NCBI GenBank assembly: GCA_031763025.1
Contig: JASSKH010000001.1
Location: 7,807,024-7,871,023 of the forward strand
From: Macrocystis pyrifera
Taxonomy: Eukaryota > Sar > Phaeophyceae > Laminariales > Laminariaceae
DNA length: 64,000 nucleotides
Reading direction: 5' to 3'
Each line of letters begins with the position of its first letter. Positions within the stretch are counted from its first letter, which is position 1. The translations under genes were made by a program, and so were the position numbers. The notes beneath the pieces are model-generated. The model was not told the DNA's origin, ran no database searches, and saw nothing but the letters and a program-made list of their open reading frames with translations. This document shows positions 33,193 through 45,275 of the stretch, piece by piece.

Positions 33193-33456
33193 ACGCGAAA
33201 TATGCGCTGTCAAGGGTGTAGGTCCGTGCGGATCAAGCTCTGTTAATCGTTTTAAACGGATTTTTTTCCTGGGTTCCACACCGTTTATGCCCGTGCACCG
33301 TGCAGCAGACACCGTGAACCACGAGTGAATGCTTCCCGTGTAGGTATGGCCCAAGGCGAAGGGTACAGCAGAAGAAAAAATGAAAATCGATGCTTGTGGC
33401 GCGGATATCGACGACTTTAGGTGGCTCGACAGGAATGGGCCGGGTTGTCTTTTCCA
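33193..33456. other. unassigned flank of the MULE-like insertion
   Basis: A minus-strand open frame here ends in SCPVTCKICPPG but runs into the inverted repeat of the transposon; no gene is claimed. Confidence 0.3.
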
Positions 33457-33465
33457 GTCCGGGTG

Positions 33466-33548
33466 GGCAAATTTTACACGTCACGGGACAGCTTACGCGG
33501 ACTTTAATTGCACGCCTCGCAATGTATGTAAAACCCCTGTTCTGGCAG
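33466..33548. repeat. outer part of left inverted arm of the foldback element
   Basis: Reverse complement, with a few differences, of 46852-46936. Ends at the target site TGGCAG of the Ty3/gypsy insertion. Confidence 0.85.
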
Positions 33549-34201
33549 AGGTGATATTGGGTTTCAGTAGTATTCGGAGGCGGTACATAGCCGGAATGTA
33601 GCAAAGAAAGGTCAGCCTCTCATGCCAGGATGTACCTGACATGGAGACTGACTCTGGCCTGCTGTGGTAAGAGAACTAACTGACGTACGTATGAGTGAGT
33701 ACTATGAGTAAGACTGCTGTTGGACTGACTACTCTATGATAGCAAAGACTGTTGCTGTAGAAAATATAGTACTAGTAGCAGTAGGACAGATTACTTGGAG
33801 ACTAGTCGAGTACGTAACCAATAGCAGAGAGTGTTTCCCGAGAGAGTGACAGTCTAGAGAGGATGTCGGTAGTCAGGTTGTCGATCATTGGCCGGTAACT
33901 GATACAGAGACGAGTAAAATAGATCAGAGTATGAGCAAGGTAATGACTCTTACTTGTAGATGAATACCTTGAAGCAGTTAGGTAGAACTACCGACAGGAA
34001 GGACCAACTGTGGTTGCCCCTTCCTGTTCAGTCCACTTCTTGCCTCTCATCGCGCTGAGTTTAATACACGAAAACTTCTTCTTCTTCTTTCTCCTTGACC
34101 TGGACCACTGCGTCTCTGCCTGTTCGAACTATCATCTAAAACTCTGGAAGCTACCCTTCCAGTCTAAGAGTGTGACAGTTTCAATAACTGTTATCCTTTC
34201 A
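33549..34201 (+). repeat. 5' LTR
   Basis: Starts AGGTGATATTGGG and ends ATCCTTTCA. Start and end are fixed by comparison with the 3' LTR and by the 6-bp flanking duplication; a TG start at 33552 is the alternative. Confidence 0.9.
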
Positions 34202-34202
34202 G

Positions 34203-34220
34203 TGGCGTCGTCCGGCTTTA
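34203..34220 (+). promoter_or_regulatory. candidate primer-binding site
   Basis: TGGCGTCGTCCGGCTTTA, one base after the 5' LTR. TGG at this place would pair with the CCA end of a tRNA primer. The tRNA was not identified. Confidence 0.45.
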
Positions 34221-34278
34221 GGACTTGGCAGAGCTAGCGTTCGACCGGAGAAGTAAGAAAAAAAAAAAAAGTACAACT

Positions 34279-37200
34279 ATGTCGTCGTACCAACCCAGCA
34301 CGAAATCTGGAGGGAGGAAAGAAGACTCAGGACTCAAGCCCGTGGCCACGCCTAGGCGCTCCGCCAGGGTTAGCAAAGCGAAGGGCCCCGAAGTAGTATC
34401 CGATAGTGCTGGCAAAGTCCAAGCACCGGACGAGGTATCCGATAGTGCTGGCAAGGGCCAAGCACCGGACGTGGGGGGGGCCCACACTGCTGCTGTAGCA
34501 GCTGACACGACGCTGATGGTCAAGAATGAGCCGAAGGCGGAGAGACTCGCACGCCACCTAACTGGCAATGCACCCTCACTCCCCCCGAGTGGAAGGAGTG
34601 CAAAACTGCTCAAAAAGAAAGGCATGAGCCCTGGAAAGGATCAGGAACGGCCCAAGGAGGAGGACGGCATCGGTGACGAGGTGCAAGGCGAAGTTGTGCG
34701 CCGCGGCGCAAATATCCTGGCGCCTGGTATTGACATGCGCCCCAATGTGAGCGACACGGAAGAGGGTGAAGATCGCATTACCCCAACCCCGCCCAGCCCT
34801 TCTTACGCTGAAATCGCGCGCAAGTCTACAGGAAAGGGTACATACCATGACGGAGGAGGCAAGGGCCCGGCGCCCAAAGCTCCGATCATCCAGTCATTCC
34901 GCGAGCAGCAGGCGGCAGATACGAAGGAGGTACGTCAGAGCCTGGTAGAAACACTCAAGTCTCTTCTAGAGGTTGTGACGTATGACGAGGAATGTTCCAT
35001 CCTGGGAATTGCCCCGCTAGATTCAGGACGTTGTGTAGAGACAGCTGCCTGGTCCGGGGGGATCCATAGTTCCCACAGGCAAGCTAATCCCAGTCATGAA
35101 TACACCGGTTGTCCCTTTCCGCTCCTCGGTTTACCGCTAGGACGAAAAACTCGCACGCCAGCTCCAAGACGAGGAGAATGAAATGGTAGCGAGAGAAGAC
35201 GAAATTCTGGAAAAAGATGCGGAGTTTGCGGCATCCCTCTTTGAGGGCGACTCGTTAACCACTGACCAGAAAGATAACGTGCCCGACATCAGACACCATC
35301 AGATCAAAAGCCCTAAGTACCGACCGGGAGAGTGGGGAACGAGATTTGCAGCATTGACGCTGGATGACACCCCCAACACCCCACCCTCGTGGCCGCTTGA
35401 CACTGAACAGGAACGAGACCGAGCTTCGGTAAGAGACGCGGAAGCAAAATACCGCCGAGCCGGTGAAGCCGTCGCAGAACTCGGAAAACAGGGAGAGGCG
35501 GCGAAATCGCGAAAGGCGGCAGCAGCATAGAGAGCGGCTGAGAGTCAGCGGAAACACCAAGTGGCCGTATCGGAGCTGAACCGTGTCAGAGAAGCAAGGG
35601 CACGGATGCTGAGGGAGAAGGAGGACGACATAAGAGCTGCAGAGATGGAGGTACAGAAAAAGCAGCAGGAAGTACAGAGTTCAGCATCCACCTTGCGCAA
35701 GGGCAGAGTAGCGGCGGAGGCGATAGCGGATGAAATGAAAGTAACGAGGGCCTTAAGAGAGAAAATAGGGAAATATCTCTTAAAAGGAGCGGCTCGAACT
35801 CCTCTGGAACAGAACCCACCACCGCCACATGACCCCGCCAAACCTACCCTAAAAGCAAAAAATCAGCGGGTGGTAGATCGGACGGGAATGATCCCGAAGA
35901 AGGTTACGGGACCCACGCTGACCAAGGGCAATGAGCAAGAGAAATCGGAGAAATACAGAAAATTGGAGGAATTTGCGGAAATGTCCGCAAAATACCCTCA
36001 CATGTCGGCCGAATTCTTGTTGGCATTCCAACGGGAGCAACACAACCCACAGCAACAAGAACCCACTATACGCGCCAACGCTCACAGTCCTAGACCCCAT
36101 CGCGGAAGGAGTAACCTCTGTGAAGGTGCACGACCTAATCAAAACCAAGTAAGGAGATATAGTCGAGGAAGCAGCGACGGCAGCGGAAGGAGCCGGAGCC
36201 GGGGTGGTGGTAACAACGGAGGTGGTGGAGGCGACAGGAGTGCGGGGTGTGGAGGTGGTAACAATGGAGATGGAGGAGGCGATTGGAATGGGGGAGACGG
36301 AACTGGCGGAGGACGAGGAGGTTACAACGACAACCATGACTTTCAAGGTCGTGGAAGGACTCGCAAGGGCCGAGGAGGAGGGAACAGTGAGAGCCCGAGG
36401 TCCACCAACAGGTATGAGTCTGTATCAGATGATGGCTCTGAATTCCCAGATGCTGCCCAGATTTCAATGACAAAGGTTGTTACAAATGAGGCAGTAGAAG
36501 ATGCAGCCAGAACCCAAAATCAGACTGCTTCAATAAGCATTAGAAAGCCGAAAACACCAAAGGTTAGTCAAACTTTTAACGCGATTGGAGATGGTCACAG
36601 AGATGGTCAGCATGGGAGTATTCAAATACAGAGTATCCAACGCGCAATGGCAAGGTTAGACACCGGGGTGTTGATTGCCGTTCCACCCATTCCGTTGGCG
36701 TCGAACCACGACGTCTCAGACTTGGTACATTTTACATCCGCACTGAGAAATGCTGTTGAGAGCGTACGAGTAGCCTGTGATGACGCTCATAACGCAGAAT
36801 GGACCAAGGGTTGGGAACGCGTCTTAGAAAGGCACATCCCCCGTTCGGTGCGCTCGACATCCCCGCAGGCACCGGTGATGAAGACTCTAGTGAACAACGC
36901 TTTTGTAGAAGGGGCCAAATTACTGGACGATGGCACCAGTGGGAAGGAAGCATTCGACGAAATCCTCAGGATATTGTGTAGGGGATTAAGCAAGGCATCC
37001 CCAGCTGCAGTAATGCAAACGTTACATAATTTCGTAGTGGAGCTTGGGACACCTTTTTCAGAGTACAGCGCCGACTTGAGGCTTTTATTAGCGAACGTAA
37101 GGTGTGTGGGTCCAGTCGCCCCGGAGGACGGTACTTTATAAATAGCAATAAAAACGAGCATTGACGACCAGTACGCACCCCTGAGTGCACAGATCTTTGC

Positions 37201-37756
37201 GGGTAGAAATACGAGCACGGTACCGTTTGACGACGTGGATGAAATGATGAGAGCTTTGGATGACCTTTCATCAAACCAGTCGGTGGCTAGTGCGTCATCT
37301 AGGAGAAATGGAGGTAGTACGCCAACGATAACGAGGTCAAAAACGTACGCAAAAGCCTTCCATAATCAGGAGTTTGGAGCAGTCATGTCCATTGATCAGA
37401 GAGAGGCTGATTATCAGGATGAGAATATGGAATTTGATAAGGTTTATACGGTATTCCAGAGCCGAGGGGGCTTCGGAAAAAGTAGTAAAGAACCTGCATT
37501 CTATATCAGATATGATTCGAGGGAAGCCAAAGATGCTGCACCCCGAGCCTTTGGTCCGAGATGTTTAAATTGTGCGGAAGATACACACTTTGCAAGAGAC
37601 TGTCCTGCTGCATATATGAATCGATCCCAAATTATAAACCCTGAAGTAGGAGAAGGTACACCGGAAGAGGTAAGGAGGCGTTGGCGAAGGTGGCAACAGC
37701 GGTTGTGTCAATGGCACGCAAACCGCAGAGAGGCCCGCGAAAGAGGAGAAATCTGA
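34279..37756 (+). pseudogene. gag: gag of the Ty3/gypsy element
   Basis: Starts at ATG 34279. The N-terminal part (to about 35050) is low complexity and has a 13-residue tandem duplication (VSDSAGK.QAPD at 34395 and 34434). At a run of six G (35056-35061) the frame shifts by one; from there one frame continues to 37756 with in-frame stops at 35138 (TAG), 35528 (TAG) and 37139 (TAA). Further features are a coiled coil (35600-35770), an Arg/Gly/Asn-rich RNA-binding-like segment (36140-36400), a helical capsid-like part (36650-37280) and a single CCHC zinc knuckle (CLNCAEDTHFARDC at 37563-37604). Gag is long for the superfamily. It packages RNA and directs reverse transcription in functional relatives. 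Confidence 0.8.
37754..37756 (+). other. in-frame UGA between gag and pol
   Basis: ATC TGA AGT. The frame is open on both sides, so gag and pol are separated by this single stop, just after the zinc knuckle and before the protease. It could be a programmed readthrough stop or a nonsense mutation like the others in this copy. Confidence 0.5.
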
Positions 37757-40700
37757 AGTTGCAACGGTAAGGAGGAGGTCGACTTGCCGGTAGCATCGCG
37801 GCCCCCGTTTCTTGTTTCTTTTCCACACACAGATCAAGAAGCGTCCGGGAGGAGGGAGTTCGGAGAAAGAGGGGCGGCCCTCACAGCATCATCGAATGCA
37901 AGGAAGGTTACGACGGGAGCTTCGGTGCACAACGCGGATCCAAGTCAAGGGGTAGGATACAATCTACCTGTTAACGGTAAGAGTGGAGGCGTAGTTGGTT
38001 GTCGCTTTTCTGGAGAGAGCGGAAGTAATTACCCCGACGTCCGATCGTGCGCTTCCACCCTAGTACCACCGCTCTGCACAAGCTCCGTCACTGTTAGTAG
38101 TGGGCTAGCGGGTGGGCTTGGCCGTCCGGACGGCGTAAGGATACGATGTAAGCTACCGAGAAAAACGCCAGTTCGAAGCAACGTAAATTCGTTGAGTGTG
38201 TTGGTTCAGAGTCATACGAAACATGAGTCAATGTCTGCTGTCAACAGGGCGAAGGGCACGCCTGCTTCAAATATACAGTCGAAGAGAGAGATACCCCCCA
38301 CCGATAACGGTTTTAGAGCCCGGGGAGGTGAGAATAGGGGAGCGACGCCTTGTCTACCCGGCAAAGCCCGCGAGTTTTTCCCGCCAGTAAAAGAGAAAAG
38401 CTCATGGACTGGTAATGTAGAGAATAGGGGAGCGACGCCTTGTCTACCCAGCAAAGCCCGCGAGTTTTCCCCGCCAGTAGAAGAGAAAAACTCATGGACT
38501 GGTAACGTGGTAAGTGGAAACACAGAAAGGAGTGTACGACGCTTGCGAGCGAAAAATAGTACGGAAGTAGATATAATGCCAACCATATTCGAGCGACAGT
38601 CGGCAAAGCGACCGGAACAAAATGTTGATGTATCCAGCAAGACCTCAAATACACCGAGCATTGATAGAAGTAGCAGCGTTCAGGGGGGAGAATTTTCGAC
38701 CAGGCCAGGGATGCCAGACAGCATATATGCACTCGAACCCAAGCAAAACCTGACTAGTGAAACGCTACCCAACGTTTTCCCACTGCGCCAGGAGGAGATC
38801 GAGAGCGGGGAACGAGCAGACTACCTGCCAGAATTTACGCGTGCCGTGGGAGGACAGGTGACGTTGGACAAAAGACGTCATACAACACGAGCTCAGATTT
38901 TTGGAGGATCCAAAGCTACGCGTACACAAAACTGCGCCGTACTGCTGGACACTGGGAGCCCATCTTCTTTCATCCAACGCAAGGTATGGCAACATATGTT
39001 GAGATGTGGGGCAGCTTCTAGAAATGGGTTAACAGAAATACCAGAAAGAAAATGTGGAGGATTTCACGGTACACCTTTAATCACAAACAGCAGAGTACGA
39101 TTGAACATGCAGATGGGAGGAGTTAAGGGGATATCCTCAGAGAATGGGAGAGCACAGACAGTTTGCTTGGTGGTATATGCACACGTTGTACCAGATGAGG
39201 CGATGACTCATGCAGTACTTTTAGGACGGGATGGTTGGGCGGAATTTCCAACCAGAAAATACGTTGGCGTAAACGACAAAGAAACACGGGTGACGTTTAC
39301 AGTACGGGAGAGTGAGACCGTAGAAAACACACAAAGGTATTCTGATTGGGTCAACAGCACAGTAGGATTAGTAGAAACTAGCACCAAGGGAGTGGTGGTT
39401 GCACGTTTTTCGGGAAAACGATGTACACTTCCGAACGGGATGGCATGGGTTAAAGTCGATATCACTAATACAGACGGTACGGCGGCGTCCGAAGGTATGT
39501 ATTATATACAATTTAACATAGGCTGGTTGCCCCGAGAAGCTATAGTAGAGGCCGGTACCTCTGAAATCCCGCTACGATACACGGGACATCAACCACACGT
39601 AATGATGCCAGACATGAAATTGGGAGTAGGGGGTGCACCTTTAGTCAAGAGTGATTTGACAAAAGCACAGCTAATACCCACCCTGTCTGGAGAGATTAAT
39701 GCAGTAGAAGCTGCAGAAACGAAAAAACCTCGCGAAATCCCGCAAGAAGTTTTGGATAGTTTAGATGACGATCAGCGTGCAGCTTTTGTAAAATTGTGGC
39801 AAAGGGTACCACCACATTTACACGAAATAAATTTCGATTTCGAAAAAGAGTTGTGGAAAGTAGCAGATATTGACGCTCTGGCAGAATGGATGTGTAGTTA
39901 CGAACATCGCTTTTCGCACCACAGCACTGATCTAGGACATGTCACAGTAGACCCGTTCCGCATTATACTGAAAAGCGATGCGAGACCAGTCAAACAGAGA
40001 CCATATCGTCACTCTCCAGTACTGGCAGCAAAAGTCCAAACAGAGATCGATAAATTGGTGTTAGAAGGAACATTGCGCAGATCATATTCAAATTGGTCGA
40101 GCCCCTTGGTGGTGATCGCGAAATCGGACGGCAGAATCAGGATCACATGTAACTACAAGAGGGTAAACGCGCAGTCTGTCATACCAGTTTTGCCGTTGCC
40201 AACGGTTGACGACTTGTTAGCTGACTTAGGAGGAGCTCATGTTTTTAGTACGATGGATTTGGTGAGCGGATTTTTCCAGCGTTCAATACATGAAAACTCT
40301 ATTCCCTTGACAGCAGTGTACACGCAATCAGGAAATTGGGAATGGACGGTCATGCCGATGGGCCTAGCATCGAGCCCAGGGTGGTTCCAGTCAATCATGC
40401 TCCGTGTATGCGAGGGGTTGGAACGAGTGCGGTTATTTATTGACGATATAGTCTGTTTCTCGAAAAACGGAGAAGAGCATGTCAACGATCTACGGAATTT
40501 CTTGAACGACTCACCATCATCAATTTGAAACTAGCACCAAAGAAAGCACACCTAGGGGTAAACGTAGCGACATTTTTGGGCCAGAGTAACGGCTGAGGGG
40601 ATAGCACCGGATCCTGGAAAAGTAGAAGCACTATTGAAGATGCCGATGCCCAGCGCTCACTCACGGGAGGGGTAGGGTATTACAGGAAGGTTCTACCTAA

Positions 40701-43538
40701 AATGGTCGCGGTCACAAAGACACTGAACTCATTGCTGAAGAAGGGGGTAAAGTTTGAATTCACTCTGGAACATACGCAAATAGTGCAGGACCTTTTATCG
40801 CAACTAGCGAGTCCCAAGGTACTGGTGTTTCCCGATTTTGCAGCAGCAATTTCCGGTGGCCGGCCGTTTCAGTTGAATACAGACGCGTCTGCGGACGGGT
40901 TAGGTTCAGTGATAGAGCAAGACCAGAGCGACGGTACGACTCGCCCGATTAGTTTTTTGAGCAGATCGACGCTCCCCAACGAGAAAAACTGGAGCACCAC
41001 CGAGCTTGAATGTGCAGCTATCGTGTGGGCAGTCAAGAAAAATCGGCAATTGTTCTACGGTATACCATTCATAGTGATAAGCGATCATTAGCCGCTTAAA
41101 AACCTAGAGAGCTTGGCCACGAAAGTTAACCGCGTACAGAGATGGTTTGATTTTCTAAGCGCGTACAGCTATAAACTGGTATATAGACCGGGAAAATTGA
41201 ATGGAAACGCAGACCTTATGTCTCGGTTGCCATTGCCAGCAACAGAGGAAGAAACCTGTGATAACCTACGTCTGACTGACCCTACGGATGTGGACGTTTA
41301 CTTTGTAGGCGCCAGTGGAATACAGCCGAGCTTGGGAAGGAGGGGCATCAGCCTGGGTGGGCTGGCGTGTCGAACCGAGGGAAGGAGGGGCATCAGCCTG
41401 GGTGGGCTGGAGTGTCAAACCGAAAGAGGAAGGGGCATCAGCTTGGGTGGGCTGGAGTGTCGTACCGACAACAGTTTTGAGGTGGGAGATAATGAGACAG
41501 AGATTGAACACAAAATTGCGCCGCGAACAACGGATGAGCAAGCTCAGCTATCCTGGCAGTTGATGCAGCGAGGCTGAAAACGAGAGTCGTACCAGCCGAG
41601 ACAAAATGGAAGTCCGCGAGAGTATGTTATACGTGATGATAGCCCGTTAAATGAACCTGACGAGAGTAAGGTATTCAGCGGTCAGCTAGAACCCGGGTTA
41701 GTGATACAATCATGTCCGATGACCAATTATTGGGCCCAGGTTCGATACAGGATGTGGCAGTAATAGACATAGACACGGGAGGTAGCAACGATGGTGCAGC
41801 AGCAGGCACAGGACAGGAACATAATGAGGCAGAACCATCGGAACTTGCAGATGAGGAACTAGGCAGCGAAGCAGCGTGCGCTTTCGGGGAAAAGTTTTGT
41901 CAGGAAACCGCGAAAGACTGGGCGGTTGCCCAACAAAAGGATGATACTGCTAAGACAGTAATGACGTACATAGAAACTGAAACGCCAAGCAGTGATATAA
42001 CCGAGGAAGGGTTAGGTCCGGGGATAGACGTAGTAGAGTTGAAACGGATAGTATCGCAAGGGGAATTGATGGAGCTTCTAACGTCTGAAAAGTTACTGGT
42101 CCGACGCCCGTCGCGTGCCCCTGATGATCGCCCTAACCGAAGCCCAGGACAGTATGAGAGGCTGCTGGGAGATGAGCCGGTGAGGACCTATGTACCGCTG
42201 CTGCTTAGACCGTGGGTGATGGACTGTGCGCACAAGGAGGCAGTACACTTGGGAGAGAAGGTGACGCTTGGGTTACTACAGCGATTTTATTGGTGGATCG
42301 GAATGGCAGAGAGCGTAAAGTGATGGATAAGAAGATGCTACACATGTCAAGCCAGGAAGAGCACCAGGCAAACTGTACGTTGGCCTCTGATATCATTGCC
42401 ATTACCCAGTAAACCAGGACAGATGGTATCGTTTGATCTACTAGGACCCCTACCGGTAACGGCGAAGGGAAACGAGTACGTCTTTCTGGTAGTAGATTTA
42501 TTCAGCAGACACGCCGAGGCGTACGCCATATCAAAGGGAGAAAAAAACACAAAAGGTTGTGCGGCCAGGTTTGTTCACGATTACATTCCAAGGTGGGAAT
42601 GCCCGCATACTTTTTTGTCAGATCATGGTGCGGAATTTGTGTCAGTAGTGTGCAGGGCGGTATTGAAGATGCTAGGCTCAATCAAAAAGTATACGAGTTC
42701 CTATCACCCCCAGACGAACGGAATGGTAGACAGGCTCAACCATACTTTGTGTCAGATGCTGTCTTATCTTATAGCCGATGATCAAAAGAATTGGGACGAG
42801 ATGTTATTGCACGCAATAGCAGCACACAATAATAACGTGAGCAGAGGAACAGGATTGGCACCTAATGAAGTACACATAGGTCGGTACCCGAGGTTGCCGA
42901 TGACCATATTAGAAGGTAGTGGCGTGAAAGGACACCAGAGCGCTAAAAGAGATCAGCTGGATTATCTGGAGTTGATGAGAGACAGGCAAGTGCGAGCGTA
43001 TAGATTAATCCGAGAGGAAGACCGGTTAATAAAAGCGAGGCACGAAGCCAACAATGAGAAAATTGATGCAGCGATGAACAATCGAACGAAATTTGAAGTC
43101 GGAGATTGGGCGTGGGTTTACGATGATCACAGCACTATAACGGGTGGTGGAAAACGCGTGCGCAAACCAGCTGAGGGCAGCTCAGCCAGAAAATCGTTTG
43201 CACTAATAAGTAAACTGGCACACTGTTGGACGGGGCCTTATAAGGTGTTATGTGTAGGGCCAGGGAAGATGAATGTTGGCAGGGAGGTTGGACCCAAACT
43301 AGTACCGTTAGAAATTCGGAAGGACGAGCCAGGCCGGGGGATAAATGCGAGAGTGTCAGTACACCGGTGCAAGAAATGTTATAATCCTCACGAAGGGGCG
43401 ACCCCGACGAGATTTTTACCATGGTCCATGAGCAATTACGTGCTAAATAAATACTCGGAAATTTCACCCCCGTTCCATCTAACAACGGACGATGTGACTG
43501 CTGAACTAGATACCCACCGCGTACGCCCCGCACGTTAA
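37757..43538 (+). pseudogene. pol: pol of the Ty3/gypsy element (protease, RT, RNase H, integrase)
   Basis: The first 390 codons are a linker with a 30-residue tandem duplication (units at 38330 and 38420). Protease: VLLDTGSPSSF at about 38940. RT about 39940-40520: SPLVVIAKSDGRIRITCNYK, TMDLVSGFFQ, LASSPGWFQ and catalytic FIDD at 40435-40446. Several frameshifts lie at 40500-40690. RNase H 40830-41090: TDAS, ELECAAIVWA, ISDH, then TAG at 41089. A region with three 15-residue repeats (41335-41469; RGISLGGLECQTE) separates it from integrase: H-x4-H with CYTC zinc finger (42229-42350, split by TGA at 42321), then SFDLLGP, LSDHGAEF and HPQTNGMVDRLN. The third catalytic residue, exactly 35 residues after the second Asp, is Asp instead of Glu. 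Confidence 0.9.
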
Positions 43539-44179
43539 CAAAACATCGACTGACGAGAGGGCTAGGTGGTAAAATAGCAGTGCAATATTATACGTACTCG
43601 GTTGGACTTGAACGACCCACGTGGGAGCACGAGGAGGAATTGAAGCAATATGGTAATTGCGTAGTAAAATATTGGGCGGGCGAACCCGTCCAAGTCAAGG
43701 GGGAAAATGCAAAATATCGTCGATACAGAGTGGAGGTAGCTAGACGAGCTATCGCACGTGAAAAGGGAGAAAGACACGTGCCGACAGGATATTTTGTTTG
43801 CTGTGATACCAGAGAAAGGCCAAAATTGTATACACCTGAAATCATTGGGTCGTACATATATTTCAAAATGGCGCAAGCAGGTTGGCAGCTGGTGAGAGTG
43901 GTGGGGGGTAGCGGAGGACGCAGAAAACAAGATGCTCCCGCATACCATAAAAATGTTGGATCTGGGAAAGCAATACAAAGTGCGGCTATCTCAGGAGACG
44001 TTGACAACGGTGAGCGAGGAGCGACGATCGTGGTGCTGGCAAGTACACCAGAGGACTCGGAGTGTCAAGAACTATGCTCCATCAATGGAATAGATAGGAC
44101 GCGAGGAGTACAATGTAATAGGCCAGGGGGGGGACGGCAACTTCAGTACGGAACGTACAGCCAGGTGGTTGCCGTATAA
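43520..44179 (+). pseudogene. chromodomain-like C-terminal module of the Ty3/gypsy element
   Basis: One frame away from integrase, the sequence reads HRLTRGLGGKIAVQYYTYSV, then LERPTWEHEEELKQYG and a VVKYW end. This fits a chromodomain (aromatic strand, then TWE-P-E-x-x-L and a C-terminal helix), as in chromoviruses, where it targets integration to chromatin marks. A frameshift separates it from HRVRPAR at the end of integrase. A further 130 residues follow (TGYFVCCDTRERPKLYTPEI, FKMAQAGWQLVRVV) that I do not recognise in this position. Confidence 0.6.
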
Positions 44180-44350
44180 CAAGGGGGGGAGGGCAACTTC
44201 AGTACGGAACGTACAGCCAGGTGGTGGCAGTAGAACAAGGGGGGGACGGCAACTTCAGTATGGAACGTACAGCCAGGTGGTTGCGGTATAAAAAGTAACG
44301 GATGGCAACTTCAGTACGGGAAGTACAGCCGGGAGGTTGCGGTAGAGTAA
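44128..44350 (+). repeat. four tandem 56-bp repeats before the 3' LTR
   Basis: GGCAACTTCAGTACGGAACG blocks start at 44136, 44192, 44248 and 44304, each exactly 56 bp apart, with a G-run and CAGCCAGGTGGTTGC in each unit. Confidence 0.9.
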
Positions 44351-44626
44351 AAATACTTGGAGGAGTATACAGTTGAAACCAGAGTACAACAATTAGGGTA
44401 CGTACAAAAAAGGTTTATATTTTGTGATACGAGATATGTAGTCGTAGGTTTTAATTTTTTTTCAGGGTCTGACACTGCTGTTGACTTGGTATGATTTTTT
44501 TTTTCTCGGGTCTGACTAATACTATTGACTTGGTATTATTTTTTTTCATGCGAGCAATATCACATATTGATGTTGTTCCACTGCACGCCCTCTAAGTTGG
44601 CGACAGTGGACCAGGATGGGCTATTG
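44351..44626 (+). other. 3' untranslated part of the retrotransposon
   Basis: Contains two similar T-rich segments (TTTTTTTTCAGGGTCTGACA at about 44456 and TTTTCTCGGGTCTGACTAAT at about 44501), each followed by TTGACTTGGTAT. The polypurine tract is not obvious; GGACCAGGATGGG at 44608-44620 is the closest candidate. Confidence 0.5.
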
Positions 44627-45275
44627 AGGTGATATTGGGTTTCAGTAGTACCTCGGAGGCGGTACATAGCCGGGAATGTAGCAAAGAAAGGTCAGCCTCT
44701 CATGCCAGGATGTACCTGACATGGAGACTGACTCTGGCCTGCTGTGGTAAGAGAACTAACTGACGTATGTATGAGTGAGTACTATGAGTAAGACTGCTGT
44801 TGAACTGACTATTCTGTAATAGAAAAGACTGTTGCTGTAGAAAATATAGTACTAGTAGCAGTAGGACAGATTACTTGGAGACTAGTCGAGTACGTAACCA
44901 ATAGCAGAGAGTATTTCCCGAGAGAGTGACAGTCTAGAGAGGATGTCGGTACAGGTTGTCGATCATTGGCCTGTAACAGATACAGAGACGAGTAATATAG
45001 ATCAGAGTATGAGCAAGGTAATGACTCTTGTAGATGAATACCTTGAAGCAGTTAGGTAGAACTACCGACAGGAAGGACCAACTGTGGTTGCCCCTTCCTG
45101 TTCAGTCCACTTCTTGCCTCTCATCGCGCTGAGTTTAATATACGAAAACTTCTTCTTCTTCTTTCTCCTTGACCTGGACCACTGCGTCTCTGCCTGTCCG
45201 AACTATCATCTAAAACTCTGGAAGCTACCCTTCCAGTCTAAGAGTGTGACAGTTTCAATAACTGTTATCCTTTCA
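44627..45275 (+). repeat. 3' LTR
   Basis: 649 bp. Differs from the 5' LTR at about 18 positions including a few small indels. Confidence 0.9.

Larger units (their letters stand above)
33549..45275 (+). mobile_element. Ty3/gypsy chromovirus-type LTR retrotransposon, full length but broken
   Basis: 11,727 bp with LTRs of 653 and 649 bp, about 97% identical by eye, flanked by TGGCAG at 33543-33548 and 45276-45281. The undisrupted site is visible in the mirror arm of the host foldback element (46840-46860), confirming the insertion point. Internal order is gag, protease, RT, RNase H, integrase, chromodomain, which is the Ty3/gypsy order. A possible primer-binding site TGGCGTCGTCCGG starts at 34203. 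Multiple stops and frameshifts make this copy non-autonomous. Confidence 0.92.

Noticed and set aside
33233-33604. Minus-strand frame with SCPVTCKIC resembling a ShKT-type Cys motif
   Set aside because: The Cys-rich part lies in the inverted repeat of the foldback element and the matching arm reads SCPVTYKIC with no wider domain; chance.
35138-42323. Stop codons in the Ty3/gypsy element as evidence of C-to-T hypermutation
   Set aside because: Every stop codon is one C-to-T step from CAA, CAG or CGA, so the observation has no discriminating power without a reference copy.
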